DNA from: Pseudoalteromonas aurantia 208
GTDB taxonomy: Bacteria > Pseudomonadota > Gammaproteobacteria > Enterobacterales > Alteromonadaceae
Direction of reading: 5' to 3'
Assembly (NCBI RefSeq): GCF_014858725.1
Contig: NZ_AQGV01000012.1
Span: 2,356,001 to 2,420,000 of the forward strand
DNA: 64,000 nucleotides
Shown here: positions 1 through 9,832 of the stretch, one piece after another
Position numbering within the stretch: the first letter of the stretch is position 1
How the letters are laid out: each line of letters begins with the position of its first letter
The notes under the pieces: model-generated
What the model was told of the DNA's origin: nothing
Databases searched by the model: none
The model's input: only the letters and a program-made list of their open reading frames with translations
Program-made: the position numbers and the translations under genes

Positions 1-3000
1 CAAACTGTATTTGTACCTGAGGGTAATTGGCTAGAAGTACCAGCTCAATTATTAAATGCTATAGACCTTTGGCAAGGGTCTAGCGTATTAGCAATGCGTA
101 AAATCAACGCCTCCTCGCTGACTTGTCGCAACGAGCGCTGTCAGCTACCGGCAATGCAGGGCAATCAATTTATCAAATTTACCAACACCTCCACTCAAAG
201 TCAGCGCTATGAGATATGGTTAGGGCAATATCATCATCATCGCTCTCCATTTCGTCGCAGTCTGAAATTACCTCTGAAAACCACGCGGCTTACGCTTGCT
301 CAAGATCATGAAACTTACTACAACTTGGAGGATAAAGAACAAATAACTACCTACTTTGCGCATGCAAAAAAGCTCAAGGTGACGGTGAGGAAAACCCTTC
401 ATAACCTAGATAAAAGAGGCACTATCAGTCTTTATGTCAATCAACAACCGGTGAGCATACTCAACATAGGTAATTCACAGGCCAGTGAATATATTCAACA
501 AAAAGTGAGTACTGCGAATACAGACTATATCGCACTCCCCAAAGACAGCTATCTAACAATCAAAAGCCATGGGCCTGCCCTTATTAAGCTGGAGCAAATG
601 CAGCGAGGGATCCGTGATTCAAACGCAGCACAACAATACCAAGAAGCGAATTTTAATCCTTACTGGGTAAACAATCTAAATACAACACTGTCTCATATTT
701 ATCTTGATGAACGATTTGATGACTTTATGTATTTCAACTTTGCAAAAGCCAATCCTATTGAAAAAAGGCGCTATCAAGATTTAATGAAAACGATAAGCAC
801 TCAACGCTTTGTTTTCCCTACACCAAACAATGAACCTGGTTACTCTGAAACACAAGAAATATCTATAGTTCAAGGTCAACGTAAAGTCCTAAACCACCTT
901 TATACAAGTTCACTTACTCGTGATGCCCTAGTACATCGCTTAAAAGGTAAACTCGCTTTTGATTGGTCACACCTCAGTCGTGTGCGCAGCTACATTACCC
1001 TATTCGTTCGTACGCCTATCGATACGACCTTAAACATGAAAGCTCCACACAAAAATTTTACCATCGCATTAAAAGCCAGCCAGCACTTTATTAAGCTTAC
1101 AGTACCGCTGCCCCAAGATGTAGGCACTGTCGAATTTAGCACTCAGCATCAAAATAGCATTGAATTAGCACTGCAAGTTGATGACTTACTAACCTTGCCG
1201 AATAACGAACTGTTATATGTCCAAAAAGGCAAATTAAAAGACAAACTTCCAGCGCTTAATACGCATATAAATACTCAGATTCAACGCACCGCAGACGCTT
1301 ACATAAACGGACTCACCCCTTATACAAATCACAGTCAAGAAACAGTCTCAAACCTCGATCCGCAATTAAGTATCGTACACTCACACCAGCTATTAGGTAA
1401 TGCCCTACAACTATTAAAAAGCAACCCCTTAGAAGCATTACCAATTTTAAAACACTTGGTTACAAATCCACATTTTGAAGTGAAAAAAAATGCATGGCAG
1501 CTCAGAATAAAGGCGCTTGAGAGCTTAAACCAACAACGCTTGGCACAAAGTTATTTAGAAGGCTTATTACTGTCATCAGATCAAAAACTAAAACTTTTTG
1601 CCGCGACACAACTGATTGAAATATATAAGAGGAACAAAAATAGTTTTCAGCTTCAAGGGCTATGTGCCGTATTTTATACGGCGTTAAAAATATGTCCTTC
1701 GATCGCTGAGCAGCTGCTTTTGTCGCAACAAAAGTACTTAGACGCACTTTGGTTAGTACATGACAAACAAGATATTCTTCATCTGAATCCCTTACCGTTA
1801 CAAGTCAGTAATTATCGCAGCGTGTCGAAAGCGCACTTACAAGAGCCCCCATATTATCAAATTTCGCATTATGGCAGCAGCACAATATTCGGTGAAACCA
1901 GCCATTATAGCGCCTTTAATATTTCCAAAGGTAAAGGGCTAACCTTAACCGCAAAAAGAGATTTAACATTACAACTGCGCGCGCGAGCGCCTTGGCAAGA
2001 ATCGCATTCAAACGGCACACAGTGGCTACATCTTGATTTACAAAAAACACAGTCGATTGTCCCCATATTTTCAGATATTGCCTCAACGGCCCAAATTCCG
2101 GCATTGAACACAAGGTTATCTATTGCCAGTGAGAGTATTGTCACTTTGCAAGCAGGTGAGCAGTTGTATATTCATAGTGATATGCCGACTTCTGTGAGCA
2201 TCAATACACTCCATCCGCAAAGTTTGGGGACTTTACCTCCTAAAACTGCCAATGTGCCCTTTTTGTTTTCTCGTCCATTTGATGACTTAATTAATGACCC
2301 AAGCCTTTCGTTGCAAACTCTCTTAACGAATGCTCTGTGGCGGCTTGAATCTCAATCACTCCTTGAACATGAATTTATTTTGTTGTTTACTCGGTTAGCA
2401 ATTGAAACCTTACCAACAGAGCTTGCCACCCTAATGAGCCGCGTGAAACATTTTGGGCATTGGCAAACGAGTAAACATTATAGCAATTATGCGGGAACCC
2501 AATTAATTGATACAGATGCTATTTTAAAACGAAGCTTGGCTGAGCAAGTAAATCGTCATTCTAGTAAAAACATTCAACTGGATGGCGTATTGCTTCGTCC
2601 TCATCACACTTTATATCTAGATATGAGCGAACTACAAACGCTCCCCATCAAACTAAAATTTACATTTGCTCCAACAGAGCTGTTACCCAATCAATATGCC
2701 AACATATTGATTGAAACGGGTGATAATCATGTTCTATGGCCCGTAACACCAAACAGTCCAGTAGAGTATGCTTTAAACAACACCGAGCATTCAGACAGTC
2801 AAGTCATGCTCAACTGGGTAAACCCTTATGTATCACAACTACTCAATGTCAGTGTGTTAGTCTTTAAAGAGGGTTATTGGCAGGACGTAGATTTAGACAC
2901 CAAACAACTGTTTTACTATGCGACACAAAAGCAGCCCACAACGCTGAAATTAAATAGAGATCAACTCTTAAAAATAGAAACAATTAACGCGATGCAACGC

Positions 3001-4119
3001 ACTGAAAAAGTAGTCTTTCACCCTGCTGGAACATTAACGTTACCCAGTACCCATGCCCAACTCGCCCGTGTATTTACATGGCAGCTAAAGCCCAATAAAC
3101 ATACACTAGCCGTTTCCCCTCCGGTCACACCATTAGCCATTGTACAGCCGCAATTGATACAACAGCCAACGGCCAACGAATTTATTCATAATACGCTTAA
3201 AATGGATGGTAATTTAACGCATGTGGAAGGGTTTATGCGTTATGGTCGCTCAGGTATATTTGAAACAAACGAGCCCCTACCTGCCAATCATAATTTAGAT
3301 TTTGGTATTAGGTTACGCAATAATAATAAGCAGCATTGGTATAGGTTAGAAATTGCTTATTCACTCAGTAATCATAATTATGATACCTATGTAATGAATG
3401 CGGTCCATAATTGGCAAGATGATAATAGTCACTGGTTCAGCGAAACTGCTCTATTTAACCGCTGGCAAGATAGTAGTAATATCACTCAAAGTCAGTATGC
3501 TGGACTCGCACGCTTTAGAGTTGGTGAAAGTTGGCGAAACGATAAAAGTGATAGGCATCAATGGTGGTGGCAGCCCTTTTACTATTACACCAGTGTAGAC
3601 ACACAAACCTATTTAGATGACTTAAAAATTAACCCTAGTATTTTCGGGTTTTATAGACAAGATCATATGACCGGCTGGCAAGCCGAATATGAATATCGAT
3701 ATCAACCTTGGGTAGACAACCAGCTCAGCTTTAGAATGGGCGGTATCTCGAACCAAAATTGGCACTCTTTTGATAATGTCTACTTTAGCGCCACCACACA
3801 ACAATATTATCAAGGCCAAATCTTTGCTGCACAACTGCAAAGCATTTATAAATTTGCAGATGAAAATAGGCCCAACGATACATGGCAATATTTAACGCAA
3901 TTAAGCTGGCAAACATTGTATGATTTTAGCAGCAATACCGCTGGTTGGGTAAAACTCAGCTGGACACAGGATTGGTTTAATAATGAACATGCAATTGGAT
4001 TTGAAGTTAATTTAGGCAACTTACAAAATACCGGCTTTACCCCTTTTGCACACGATGAAATTTTATTTCAATCACTCCAGCTCTCTCATTTTGCTGAACA
4101 AGATATTTATGGCCACTGA
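1..4119 (+). CDS. Large outer-membrane barrel protein, putative polymer exporter (5' partial)
   Basis: The reading frame is open to base 1, so the N-terminus and any signal peptide lie outside the window; the first internal ATG is at 94. From that ATG there are 1341 residues. I do not recognise a named family. The middle (about residues 430-560) is helical and TPR-like. The last ~310 residues are rich in Trp, Tyr and Asn with alternating polar/aromatic segments, as in an outer-membrane beta-barrel. That plan, helical repeats followed by a C-terminal barrel, recalls exopolysaccharide exporters such as PgaA and BcsC, but this is analogy, not homology I can show. The stop overlaps the start of the PgsB-like gene by 11 bases, so the two are probably translationally coupled and work together. 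Inference: periplasmic/outer-membrane arm of a polymer secretion system. Confidence 0.6.
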   Translation, partial: QTVFVPEGNWLEVPAQLLNAIDLWQGSSVLAMRKINASSLTCRNERCQLPAMQGNQFIKFTNTSTQSQRYEIWLGQYHHHRSPFRRSLKLPLKTTRLTLAQDHETYYNLEDKEQITTYFAHAKKLKVTVRKTLHNLDKRGTISLYVNQQPVSILNIGNSQASEYIQQKVSTANTDYIALPKDSYLTIKSHGPALIKLEQMQRGIRDSNAAQQYQEANFNPYWVNNLNTTLSHIYLDERFDDFMYFNFAKANPIEKRRYQDLMKTISTQRFVFPTPNNEPGYSETQEISIVQGQRKVLNHLYTSSLTRDALVHRLKGKLAFDWSHLSRVRSYITLFVRTPIDTTLNMKAPHKNFTIALKASQHFIKLTVPLPQDVGTVEFSTQHQNSIELALQVDDLLTLPNNELLYVQKGKLKDKLPALNTHINTQIQRTADAYINGLTPYTNHSQETVSNLDPQLSIVHSHQLLGNALQLLKSNPLEALPILKHLVTNPHFEVKKNAWQLRIKALESLNQQRLAQSYLEGLLLSSDQKLKLFAATQLIEIYKRNKNSFQLQGLCAVFYTALKICPSIAEQLLLSQQKYLDALWLVHDKQDILHLNPLPLQVSNYRSVSKAHLQEPPYYQISHYGSSTIFGETSHYSAFNISKGKGLTLTAKRDLTLQLRARAPWQESHSNGTQWLHLDLQKTQSIVPIFSDIASTAQIPALNTRLSIASESIVTLQAGEQLYIHSDMPTSVSINTLHPQSLGTLPPKTANVPFLFSRPFDDLINDPSLSLQTLLTNALWRLESQSLLEHEFILLFTRLAIETLPTELATLMSRVKHFGHWQTSKHYSNYAGTQLIDTDAILKRSLAEQVNRHSSKNIQLDGVLLRPHHTLYLDMSELQTLPIKLKFTFAPTELLPNQYANILIETGDNHVLWPVTPNSPVEYALNNTEHSDSQVMLNWVNPYVSQLLNVSVLVFKEGYWQDVDLDTKQLFYYATQKQPTTLKLNRDQLLKIETINAMQRTEKVVFHPAGTLTLPSTHAQLARVFTWQLKPNKHTLAVSPPVTPLAIVQPQLIQQPTANEFIHNTLKMDGNLTHVEGFMRYGRSGIFETNEPLPANHNLDFGIRLRNNNKQHWYRLEIAYSLSNHNYDTYVMNAVHNWQDDNSHWFSETALFNRWQDSSNITQSQYAGLARFRVGESWRNDKSDRHQWWWQPFYYYTSVDTQTYLDDLKINPSIFGFYRQDHMTGWQAEYEYRYQPWVDNQLSFRMGGISNQNWHSFDNVYFSATTQQYYQGQIFAAQLQSIYKFADENRPNDTWQYLTQLSWQTLYDFSSNTAGWVKLSWTQDWFNNEHAIGFEVNLGNLQNTGFTPFAHDEILFQSLQLSHFAEQDIYGH

Positions 4120-7100
4120 TAAAATACAACAACACTTAGAAAACTTACTTTTTGCCGATACAGAGAAGTTCTGGCTTAATTTATATCATCATAAATATCA
4201 AACTTTGGTTAATGAACTTGCAAACTGGGAGTTAATCAAACACAAGCCAGAGGCTGAACAACAAATCGACTGGCTACAATTGCAAACAATTGCATTTTTA
4301 CGCCACAAAATAGAACAATTACATGTTAATTTACAAGGGCTTGAAGCGGGTTATAAAAACTTTATTGAAAGGTTTGCAAAAGCCGATTTTGATGCTGAAA
4401 AAGAGCTACATATTTTAAATTATGCAGAAGAACTGGGCGCCAGTTCAGAACAATTAAAAGCCGACAAAGCCGCTTTTTCACGTTGGTTTGACGAAGGAGC
4501 CGTTATTGGTCGCTATCAAAGTCAAGTAGCTGACATTGAACAAAGCCTTAAATTTCTGATCTCAAAATTAGGTGCTATAACCAAACGGTACTTAAGAAAT
4601 AATGAAGCATTACTAACGGACACTTGGGCAAAACTAGATTTACAACCCTTTTTCTTGAGGCTGTTAGAAGCAAGCCCTAACGCACATGTTCGCCATGGTA
4701 TGATCCGGGCTTTAGTTAATCAAGTTGCGCTAATTCATGAGTGCAATGCTGACCCTGATCTTGACTCAGAGTTAACCTCTAAGCTCATTGAGCAACTAGA
4801 AAATCAAGATACTCCTTATCTTGCTGTCATAGATATCCTTGAAATACTCATTCACCAACGACCTACCTTTATTCGCAGCCATATGTGGGCGTTGTTAGAC
4901 GAATCCGTCAATAGCTATCCCCATAAACCGAAAAACAATGATCAACTGTTTATATTAAGTGCAATTCCAAAAATATTATGTCGGCAAAGCACCCTCAGTA
5001 CTCAAGATGAACGTTTAATTGAACAGTGTAGTCATCACCCTTATCCGAGGGTCCGTCAATCACTCATTGAACAAATTGCTAACTTCTCTGACTCATTGGC
5101 TAAAGCGATATTACAAAGCCGCTTTATAGAAGAAAATTGTGACGCTGTTCGATTTACAATTATTAAACAGCTATCTGCGACCCGCTTTTGTGATGCCGCA
5201 TTATCTTATGAAATTTGGAAAAAAGTGATTGATGGCCAAGAAAGTGTGGCCATCAAGCGCATTACGTTAGAGCAAAGTGCGCGTATTATGCTTAATATGC
5301 AATTAGATAGTGATAAACCTGATACTGTATTTATTCAATTTATTGAGCAGCTAAATAACGCTTTAATAACGACTCAAGATATTGCTATAAAACGGTGTAT
5401 TTCACGTACTAGAGAGCAACTAGCTAGCTTTTACCAACAATCGTTAGTCGCAAATATAGATGCACAAATAACCTCAGTTCACACTATAAAGTTATCGGCA
5501 AATACTGAGCAGCAAGCGCTAGGCAGAGCGCTCAGCTTTAGAGCACAACAGCAACATGGGTTTAATGGTAAGCAACATAAGGGAGCCTGGTCCATTCAAG
5601 TAGGTTATAAAATGGGTCGCAGGTTATGGCGCATTTGGCACGAATTTTTTCACCCAAGTACAGATAAACGACAAAGCTTTAGCCATGTATTAGCCAAAAA
5701 GCCCAATGCTCAACTTCATGTCCCGAGCTGCACCGTCGCAGAAATAAGTGAAACCAATGTCCCTGGAGAACCGCTATATCATTTATCCGAATTAAGTACT
5801 CGTCCACATCTGCCTTTACTTGATTACCTACTTTCAATTTTAAGCCAAGATAACCTGCCAAGCCCAGTGAAAAGCTATACACCAGATGGATTTCTAGAGA
5901 TCACAAAACCCACAACATTGTGGAAAAGAACTGCTGCTTATTGGCGTATATCAATTAACTTCAAAGCGTTAGACAAGCTTAGAAAAGGCAATGAACTAGA
6001 GCAGCGCCGTTTTTTAGAACAATTAAACTCTATGGGATTTATCTTACAATTTAAGCCTTATGGGGCACTTGAAAGTGCAACTTTCCCAGTAGAGCCTAGT
6101 ATTAAAAAGTTGTTCGAAAGACTCTCTGTGTCTGCGCCAATACTTAATATTTGGCTCAGCTTTAAAGAGTACCTATATTCAATTTATCAAAATACACTGC
6201 CTCAATTGGTTTTTTTTGTTGTTGGCTTTATGGGATATTTTTGGAGTCGCCACATTTATGTTAGCCGAAAAATCATGCATAACCGTAAACATATTCCAGT
6301 CAGCATTGGCGGCTGGGGCACTCGGGGGAAGTCGGGAACTGAGCGGCTTAAAGCGGCTCTGTTCAGCGCTCTAGCACTGCGAGTGATCACCAAAACCACG
6401 GGCTGTGAAGCGATGATGATTTATTCCAAAAGCTCTGGCGAACAATGTGAAATACCACTTTTTAGACCATTCGATAAAGCCAGTATTTGGGAACAAAGTG
6501 ATGTGCTTTCGTTTGCCAAATCAGTCAACGCCGATGTCTTTCTATGGGAGTGTATGGGATTAACACCACGATACGTAAAAATATTGCGCCGATGGATGCA
6601 AGACAACTTCGCCACAATCACCAATGCTTACCCAGACCATGAAGATATACTAGGCCCGACCGGTATAGATGTTGCGCGAGAAATGTCTGCTTTTATTGGC
6701 AAAAATACGCAAGTATTTACATCAGAACAAACCATGATGCCGATCCTCAATGAAGCCGCTACCATAAATAACACAACCTTAATTCAGGTTCATTGGGGAG
6801 ATGGGTTTCAAATTACACCTGATATACGTGCTCTCTACCCATATGATGAGCATCCAGACAACATCGCGTTAGTTGCGAAGATGGCACAATATATTGGCAT
6901 TGAAAAAGACTTTGTATTTAAGGAAACTGCTGAGCGTATAGTGCCTGACATTGGCGTATTGCAACACTTTGAAGCCGCTCCGATTGGTAAAATAAAGCAG
7001 TCCTTTGTTAACAGCATGTCGGCAAATGAGCGTTTAGCTACATTGGAAAATTGGCGCAGGTTAGGTCTTTTTGATATGGGGGACTTGCCTCATATACAAA

Positions 7101-8191
7101 CTATCGCACTGATCAATAATCGCAATGATAGAGTTGCGCGCTCAAAAGTCTTCGCGCAAATTGTGATTGAAGATTTAAGCTATGATTTTGTCGTCGTGGT
7201 TGGCAGCAACGTTGATGGTTTTTATTCATATTTAGAGCAGGCATTGCACACACGGATTGCACGAATTATTAGCAATCAAGATTTTGACGATCTTAAACAC
7301 TTAATAAAGCAATTTAAAATACCATTCAACATCGCTGAATGGTTAGAACGAGCTAATGTTTCTCTTGTAGACAATCCCTTAAGCGTCGATGATATCAAAG
7401 AGGTTAACACCTTAAACATCGCCTTAAGTAAACGTCTCGATGGTAATGACAAGCAAGCTGCACTGCTCACAACAAGTTTTACGCAATTTACTCAAATACA
7501 GTTAATTTTGGATACAATCAAAGGATCACACTCGCTCAGCACCTTAATGCTAAAACCTTTAGTTGAGATATTTACGGAACGCTGTCTGTTAATTGATGAT
7601 GCACAAGTTACCCCTGATGCTCTAACAACCACAATCAGTCACCTCGCATGCGATCATCAGCACCAACTGATTGTTGGCATGCAAAATATTAAAGGTGCTG
7701 GCTTAAATTATGTTTACACATGGCAAAAGTATCAAAAGACGTATCAAGTGTGCCAAAAACTGCTAAACGAACAAGTAAGCCAAGCTGAGTTTCGCTCACT
7801 CCTCACACAATTTGCACAACAAGACAGGTTCAGTATTTTAGAAACTGATTATTTAGATAACGCTTTAGTGAATGTAGCAGCACTCGCTCATGCACAAAAT
7901 GAGTTTAGCCAAGCAGAAATTACACATATAAAAGACAGACTCACTAAATCACGTAAATTGATAACTGCCAATCGTTCAACCAGGAAACGCTCCAAATTAA
8001 CGATGTTTCTACTGCAAGTTATCGAGTCATTTTTAGACGCTGGCGCTGCTGTGAAACGAAAAAAAACCGCACAACAGGTCTATATTGATATTGCTGAACA
8101 ACGGATAACAATGGAAAAGGCCATTACAGTTTTAGCACAACTAAACCGTAGTCAAAAACCTGGGTGGTTATCATTGCCAAAAGAAAAGTAA
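4109..8191 (+). CDS. PgsB/CapB-like Mur-ligase-type amide ligase with large N-terminal helical-repeat extension
   Basis: 1360 residues from ATG 4109; an in-frame ATG at 4046 would bury the start 74 bases inside the upstream gene, so the 11-base overlap is preferred. Order: coiled-coil-like N-terminus; HEAT-like helical repeats (~170-430); linker; one transmembrane helix (~697-717); then a PgsB/CapB core. The core has the P-loop GTRGKSGT (737-744), a TKTTGCEAMMIY segment, an ECMG segment, a DHEDILGPTG segment and an NNRNDRVARS segment, each with a close counterpart in Bacillus PgsB. PgsB is an ATP-dependent ligase that forms gamma-glutamyl polymers. Bacillus PgsB is only ~390 residues, so the ~700-residue extension and an insertion before the final NIKGAG motif are unusual. 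PgsC and PgsA partners are not in the window; they may lie upstream. The substrate is unknown. Confidence 0.8.
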   Translation: MATDKIQQHLENLLFADTEKFWLNLYHHKYQTLVNELANWELIKHKPEAEQQIDWLQLQTIAFLRHKIEQLHVNLQGLEAGYKNFIERFAKADFDAEKELHILNYAEELGASSEQLKADKAAFSRWFDEGAVIGRYQSQVADIEQSLKFLISKLGAITKRYLRNNEALLTDTWAKLDLQPFFLRLLEASPNAHVRHGMIRALVNQVALIHECNADPDLDSELTSKLIEQLENQDTPYLAVIDILEILIHQRPTFIRSHMWALLDESVNSYPHKPKNNDQLFILSAIPKILCRQSTLSTQDERLIEQCSHHPYPRVRQSLIEQIANFSDSLAKAILQSRFIEENCDAVRFTIIKQLSATRFCDAALSYEIWKKVIDGQESVAIKRITLEQSARIMLNMQLDSDKPDTVFIQFIEQLNNALITTQDIAIKRCISRTREQLASFYQQSLVANIDAQITSVHTIKLSANTEQQALGRALSFRAQQQHGFNGKQHKGAWSIQVGYKMGRRLWRIWHEFFHPSTDKRQSFSHVLAKKPNAQLHVPSCTVAEISETNVPGEPLYHLSELSTRPHLPLLDYLLSILSQDNLPSPVKSYTPDGFLEITKPTTLWKRTAAYWRISINFKALDKLRKGNELEQRRFLEQLNSMGFILQFKPYGALESATFPVEPSIKKLFERLSVSAPILNIWLSFKEYLYSIYQNTLPQLVFFVVGFMGYFWSRHIYVSRKIMHNRKHIPVSIGGWGTRGKSGTERLKAALFSALALRVITKTTGCEAMMIYSKSSGEQCEIPLFRPFDKASIWEQSDVLSFAKSVNADVFLWECMGLTPRYVKILRRWMQDNFATITNAYPDHEDILGPTGIDVAREMSAFIGKNTQVFTSEQTMMPILNEAATINNTTLIQVHWGDGFQITPDIRALYPYDEHPDNIALVAKMAQYIGIEKDFVFKETAERIVPDIGVLQHFEAAPIGKIKQSFVNSMSANERLATLENWRRLGLFDMGDLPHIQTIALINNRNDRVARSKVFAQIVIEDLSYDFVVVVGSNVDGFYSYLEQALHTRIARIISNQDFDDLKHLIKQFKIPFNIAEWLERANVSLVDNPLSVDDIKEVNTLNIALSKRLDGNDKQAALLTTSFTQFTQIQLILDTIKGSHSLSTLMLKPLVEIFTERCLLIDDAQVTPDALTTTISHLACDHQHQLIVGMQNIKGAGLNYVYTWQKYQKTYQVCQKLLNEQVSQAEFRSLLTQFAQQDRFSILETDYLDNALVNVAALAHAQNEFSQAEITHIKDRLTKSRKLITANRSTRKRSKLTMFLLQVIESFLDAGAAVKRKKTAQQVYIDIAEQRITMEKAITVLAQLNRSQKPGWLSLPKEK

Positions 8192-8355
8192 TCCAAAAGG
8201 ATTATAAATACTTTATTCCCATCACTTGGAATAATAGCATCGTGCGTATTTTTGTCGTTTAATTGACCGCGACACTAAAAAGTACGACAATAAGATTAGA
8301 AATTTATCTATTGAGCTTAACTGCTTCCATTGTTTCTTATTTTTAGGAGTTCTAT

Positions 8356-9567
8356 ATGAAACTGTCTTTTTTAACTTTGAGCTTAGCTTCTCTTGTTTCG
8401 CTTAACACCGCTTTTGCGAGTAATTTAGTGACGAATGGCTCATTTGAACAGGATGTCGTTTCTAAAAAATGGACCCTACTTGATAACATGACCGGTTGGC
8501 AAAGAGATGGGGCTAAGTTTGAAATTCAAACAAACACACTTGGTATCATCACGCCACAAGAAGGTAATCAATACATAGAGCTAGACTCAACAGCCAACTA
8601 CAGTGTAAAGCAAACGCTTTCTACTCAAGCTAACCAAACCTACACCTTAAGCTTTTATTATTCTCCTCGCGTTGATAATAACAGCGATACCAACCAAGCA
8701 AAGGTATATTGGGATGGTGCTGAAGTGGCAAACCTAAATGGCACTTCAAGAGGCTGGCAACACATCTCTGTCAGCGTAACAGCTGCTGGGGCTTCAACTG
8801 AATTGAAGTTTACAGGCACCGGTACCTCTGACTCGTATGGTGCTTTTATTGACAATGTCTCAGTAACTGGTATTGCAAATAGAGCCTGCTTAACGGGCCT
8901 ATTTGGTATTAATGATTTTGGTTCTGAGCAAGTTGGATATGTTTACTTCTTCGATGTAAATACTGGTACATATAGTAAATTAACAGGGGTATCTCACACA
9001 GCATCCAATATTGCGAGCAAAGATGGCGTGCTGTATTTCATGGAACAGCAAGACAGTAACACTAAAGCGTCTAAAGTGTGGACTTTGGACTTAGCAAGTA
9101 ACGCTGAAACTGAGGCCGCAGATGCGACGTCATATCCTATTTACCGCTCTGCTATAACGCCTGATGGTCAGTCATTGCGTTCTACAAGTAAAACATACAT
9201 GTATGATTTTAATTTACAAACTGGCGCAAAAACTGTCTTAGGTAAATTAACATTTGCAGGAGATGATTTTAAGCATGGTGATATCGCCTATTCTGCGGAC
9301 AATAATACGTTATATGTACTGACAGGAAAGTCTTTATATACTCTAGATGACGGTGACATGAGTTTAGACAAAATTGGGGACCATGGCGTCAATTGGGCAT
9401 CAGGTTTGGCCATTGGCGACAATGGAACTGTGTATATTTCAGGGCGAGTAGCTGGTGAAAATGCAAAAATATACTCTGTTAACCCTGCAACGGCTGTCGC
9501 AACCTATATAATGGATGCTGCTCCTCACGTTAATGATTTGACTTTTGTGGACGATTATTGCAATTAA
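8356..9567 (+). CDS. Secreted two-domain protein: jelly-roll carbohydrate-binding-like domain plus beta-propeller-like domain
   Basis: 403 residues with a clear Sec signal peptide ending near AFAS (residues 1-22). An AGGAG Shine-Dalgarno at 8345-8349 fixes the start. Residues ~23-172 (NLVTNGSFE opening, a YSVKQTLS strand region, FIDNVSV close) resemble DUF642/CBM4_9-type jelly-roll domains of extracellular proteins. Residues ~178-402 have repeated short strands (SAITPDGQSL, IAYSADNNTLYVL, LAIGDNGTVYISG) as in a beta-propeller. The only two cysteines, C178 and C402, bracket this second domain and may form a closing disulfide. No catalytic motif is visible. It lies 164 bases after the PgsB-like gene with its own terminator, so it may or may not belong to that system. 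Confidence 0.7.
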   Translation: MKLSFLTLSLASLVSLNTAFASNLVTNGSFEQDVVSKKWTLLDNMTGWQRDGAKFEIQTNTLGIITPQEGNQYIELDSTANYSVKQTLSTQANQTYTLSFYYSPRVDNNSDTNQAKVYWDGAEVANLNGTSRGWQHISVSVTAAGASTELKFTGTGTSDSYGAFIDNVSVTGIANRACLTGLFGINDFGSEQVGYVYFFDVNTGTYSKLTGVSHTASNIASKDGVLYFMEQQDSNTKASKVWTLDLASNAETEAADATSYPIYRSAITPDGQSLRSTSKTYMYDFNLQTGAKTVLGKLTFAGDDFKHGDIAYSADNNTLYVLTGKSLYTLDDGDMSLDKIGDHGVNWASGLAIGDNGTVYISGRVAGENAKIYSVNPATAVATYIMDAAPHVNDLTFVDDYCN

Positions 9568-9590
9568 TCGTATATAGGTCATTTTTTATT

Positions 9591-9620
9591 AAAAAAGCCA
9601 GTCAAATGACTGGTTTTTTA
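9591..9620 (+). terminator. Rho-independent terminator
   Basis: Stem CCAGTC/GACTGG with loop AAAT, preceded by six A and followed by TTTTTTA. It ends the transcript of the secreted two-domain protein and could work on both strands. Confidence 0.85.
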
Positions 9621-9761
9621 TTGCCTCTTTTAAGGTACAAGCCGCTTCTAGGCTTCCCCAACACGCAGCAGCTAGTTATACTAACGCACCCTTTTTGCAT
9701 AGTTAGTCAGTTATTTCGTCATAACTAGCAGAAACACCAAAAACATTGGCCACCCGTTCAA

Positions 9762-9781
9762 ACACATAATTTTTTATGTGT
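9762..9781. promoter_or_regulatory. 8-bp inverted repeat upstream of POT transporter
   Basis: ACACATAA, TTTT, TTATGTGT form a perfect inverted repeat 52 bases before the transporter ATG. It could be an operator or a leader hairpin; no known regulator consensus was recognised. Confidence 0.35.
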
Positions 9782-9832
9782 CACGATTATTATAAGGCCT
9801 AACAACATATTTGATTTTATTAGGAAGTACAT

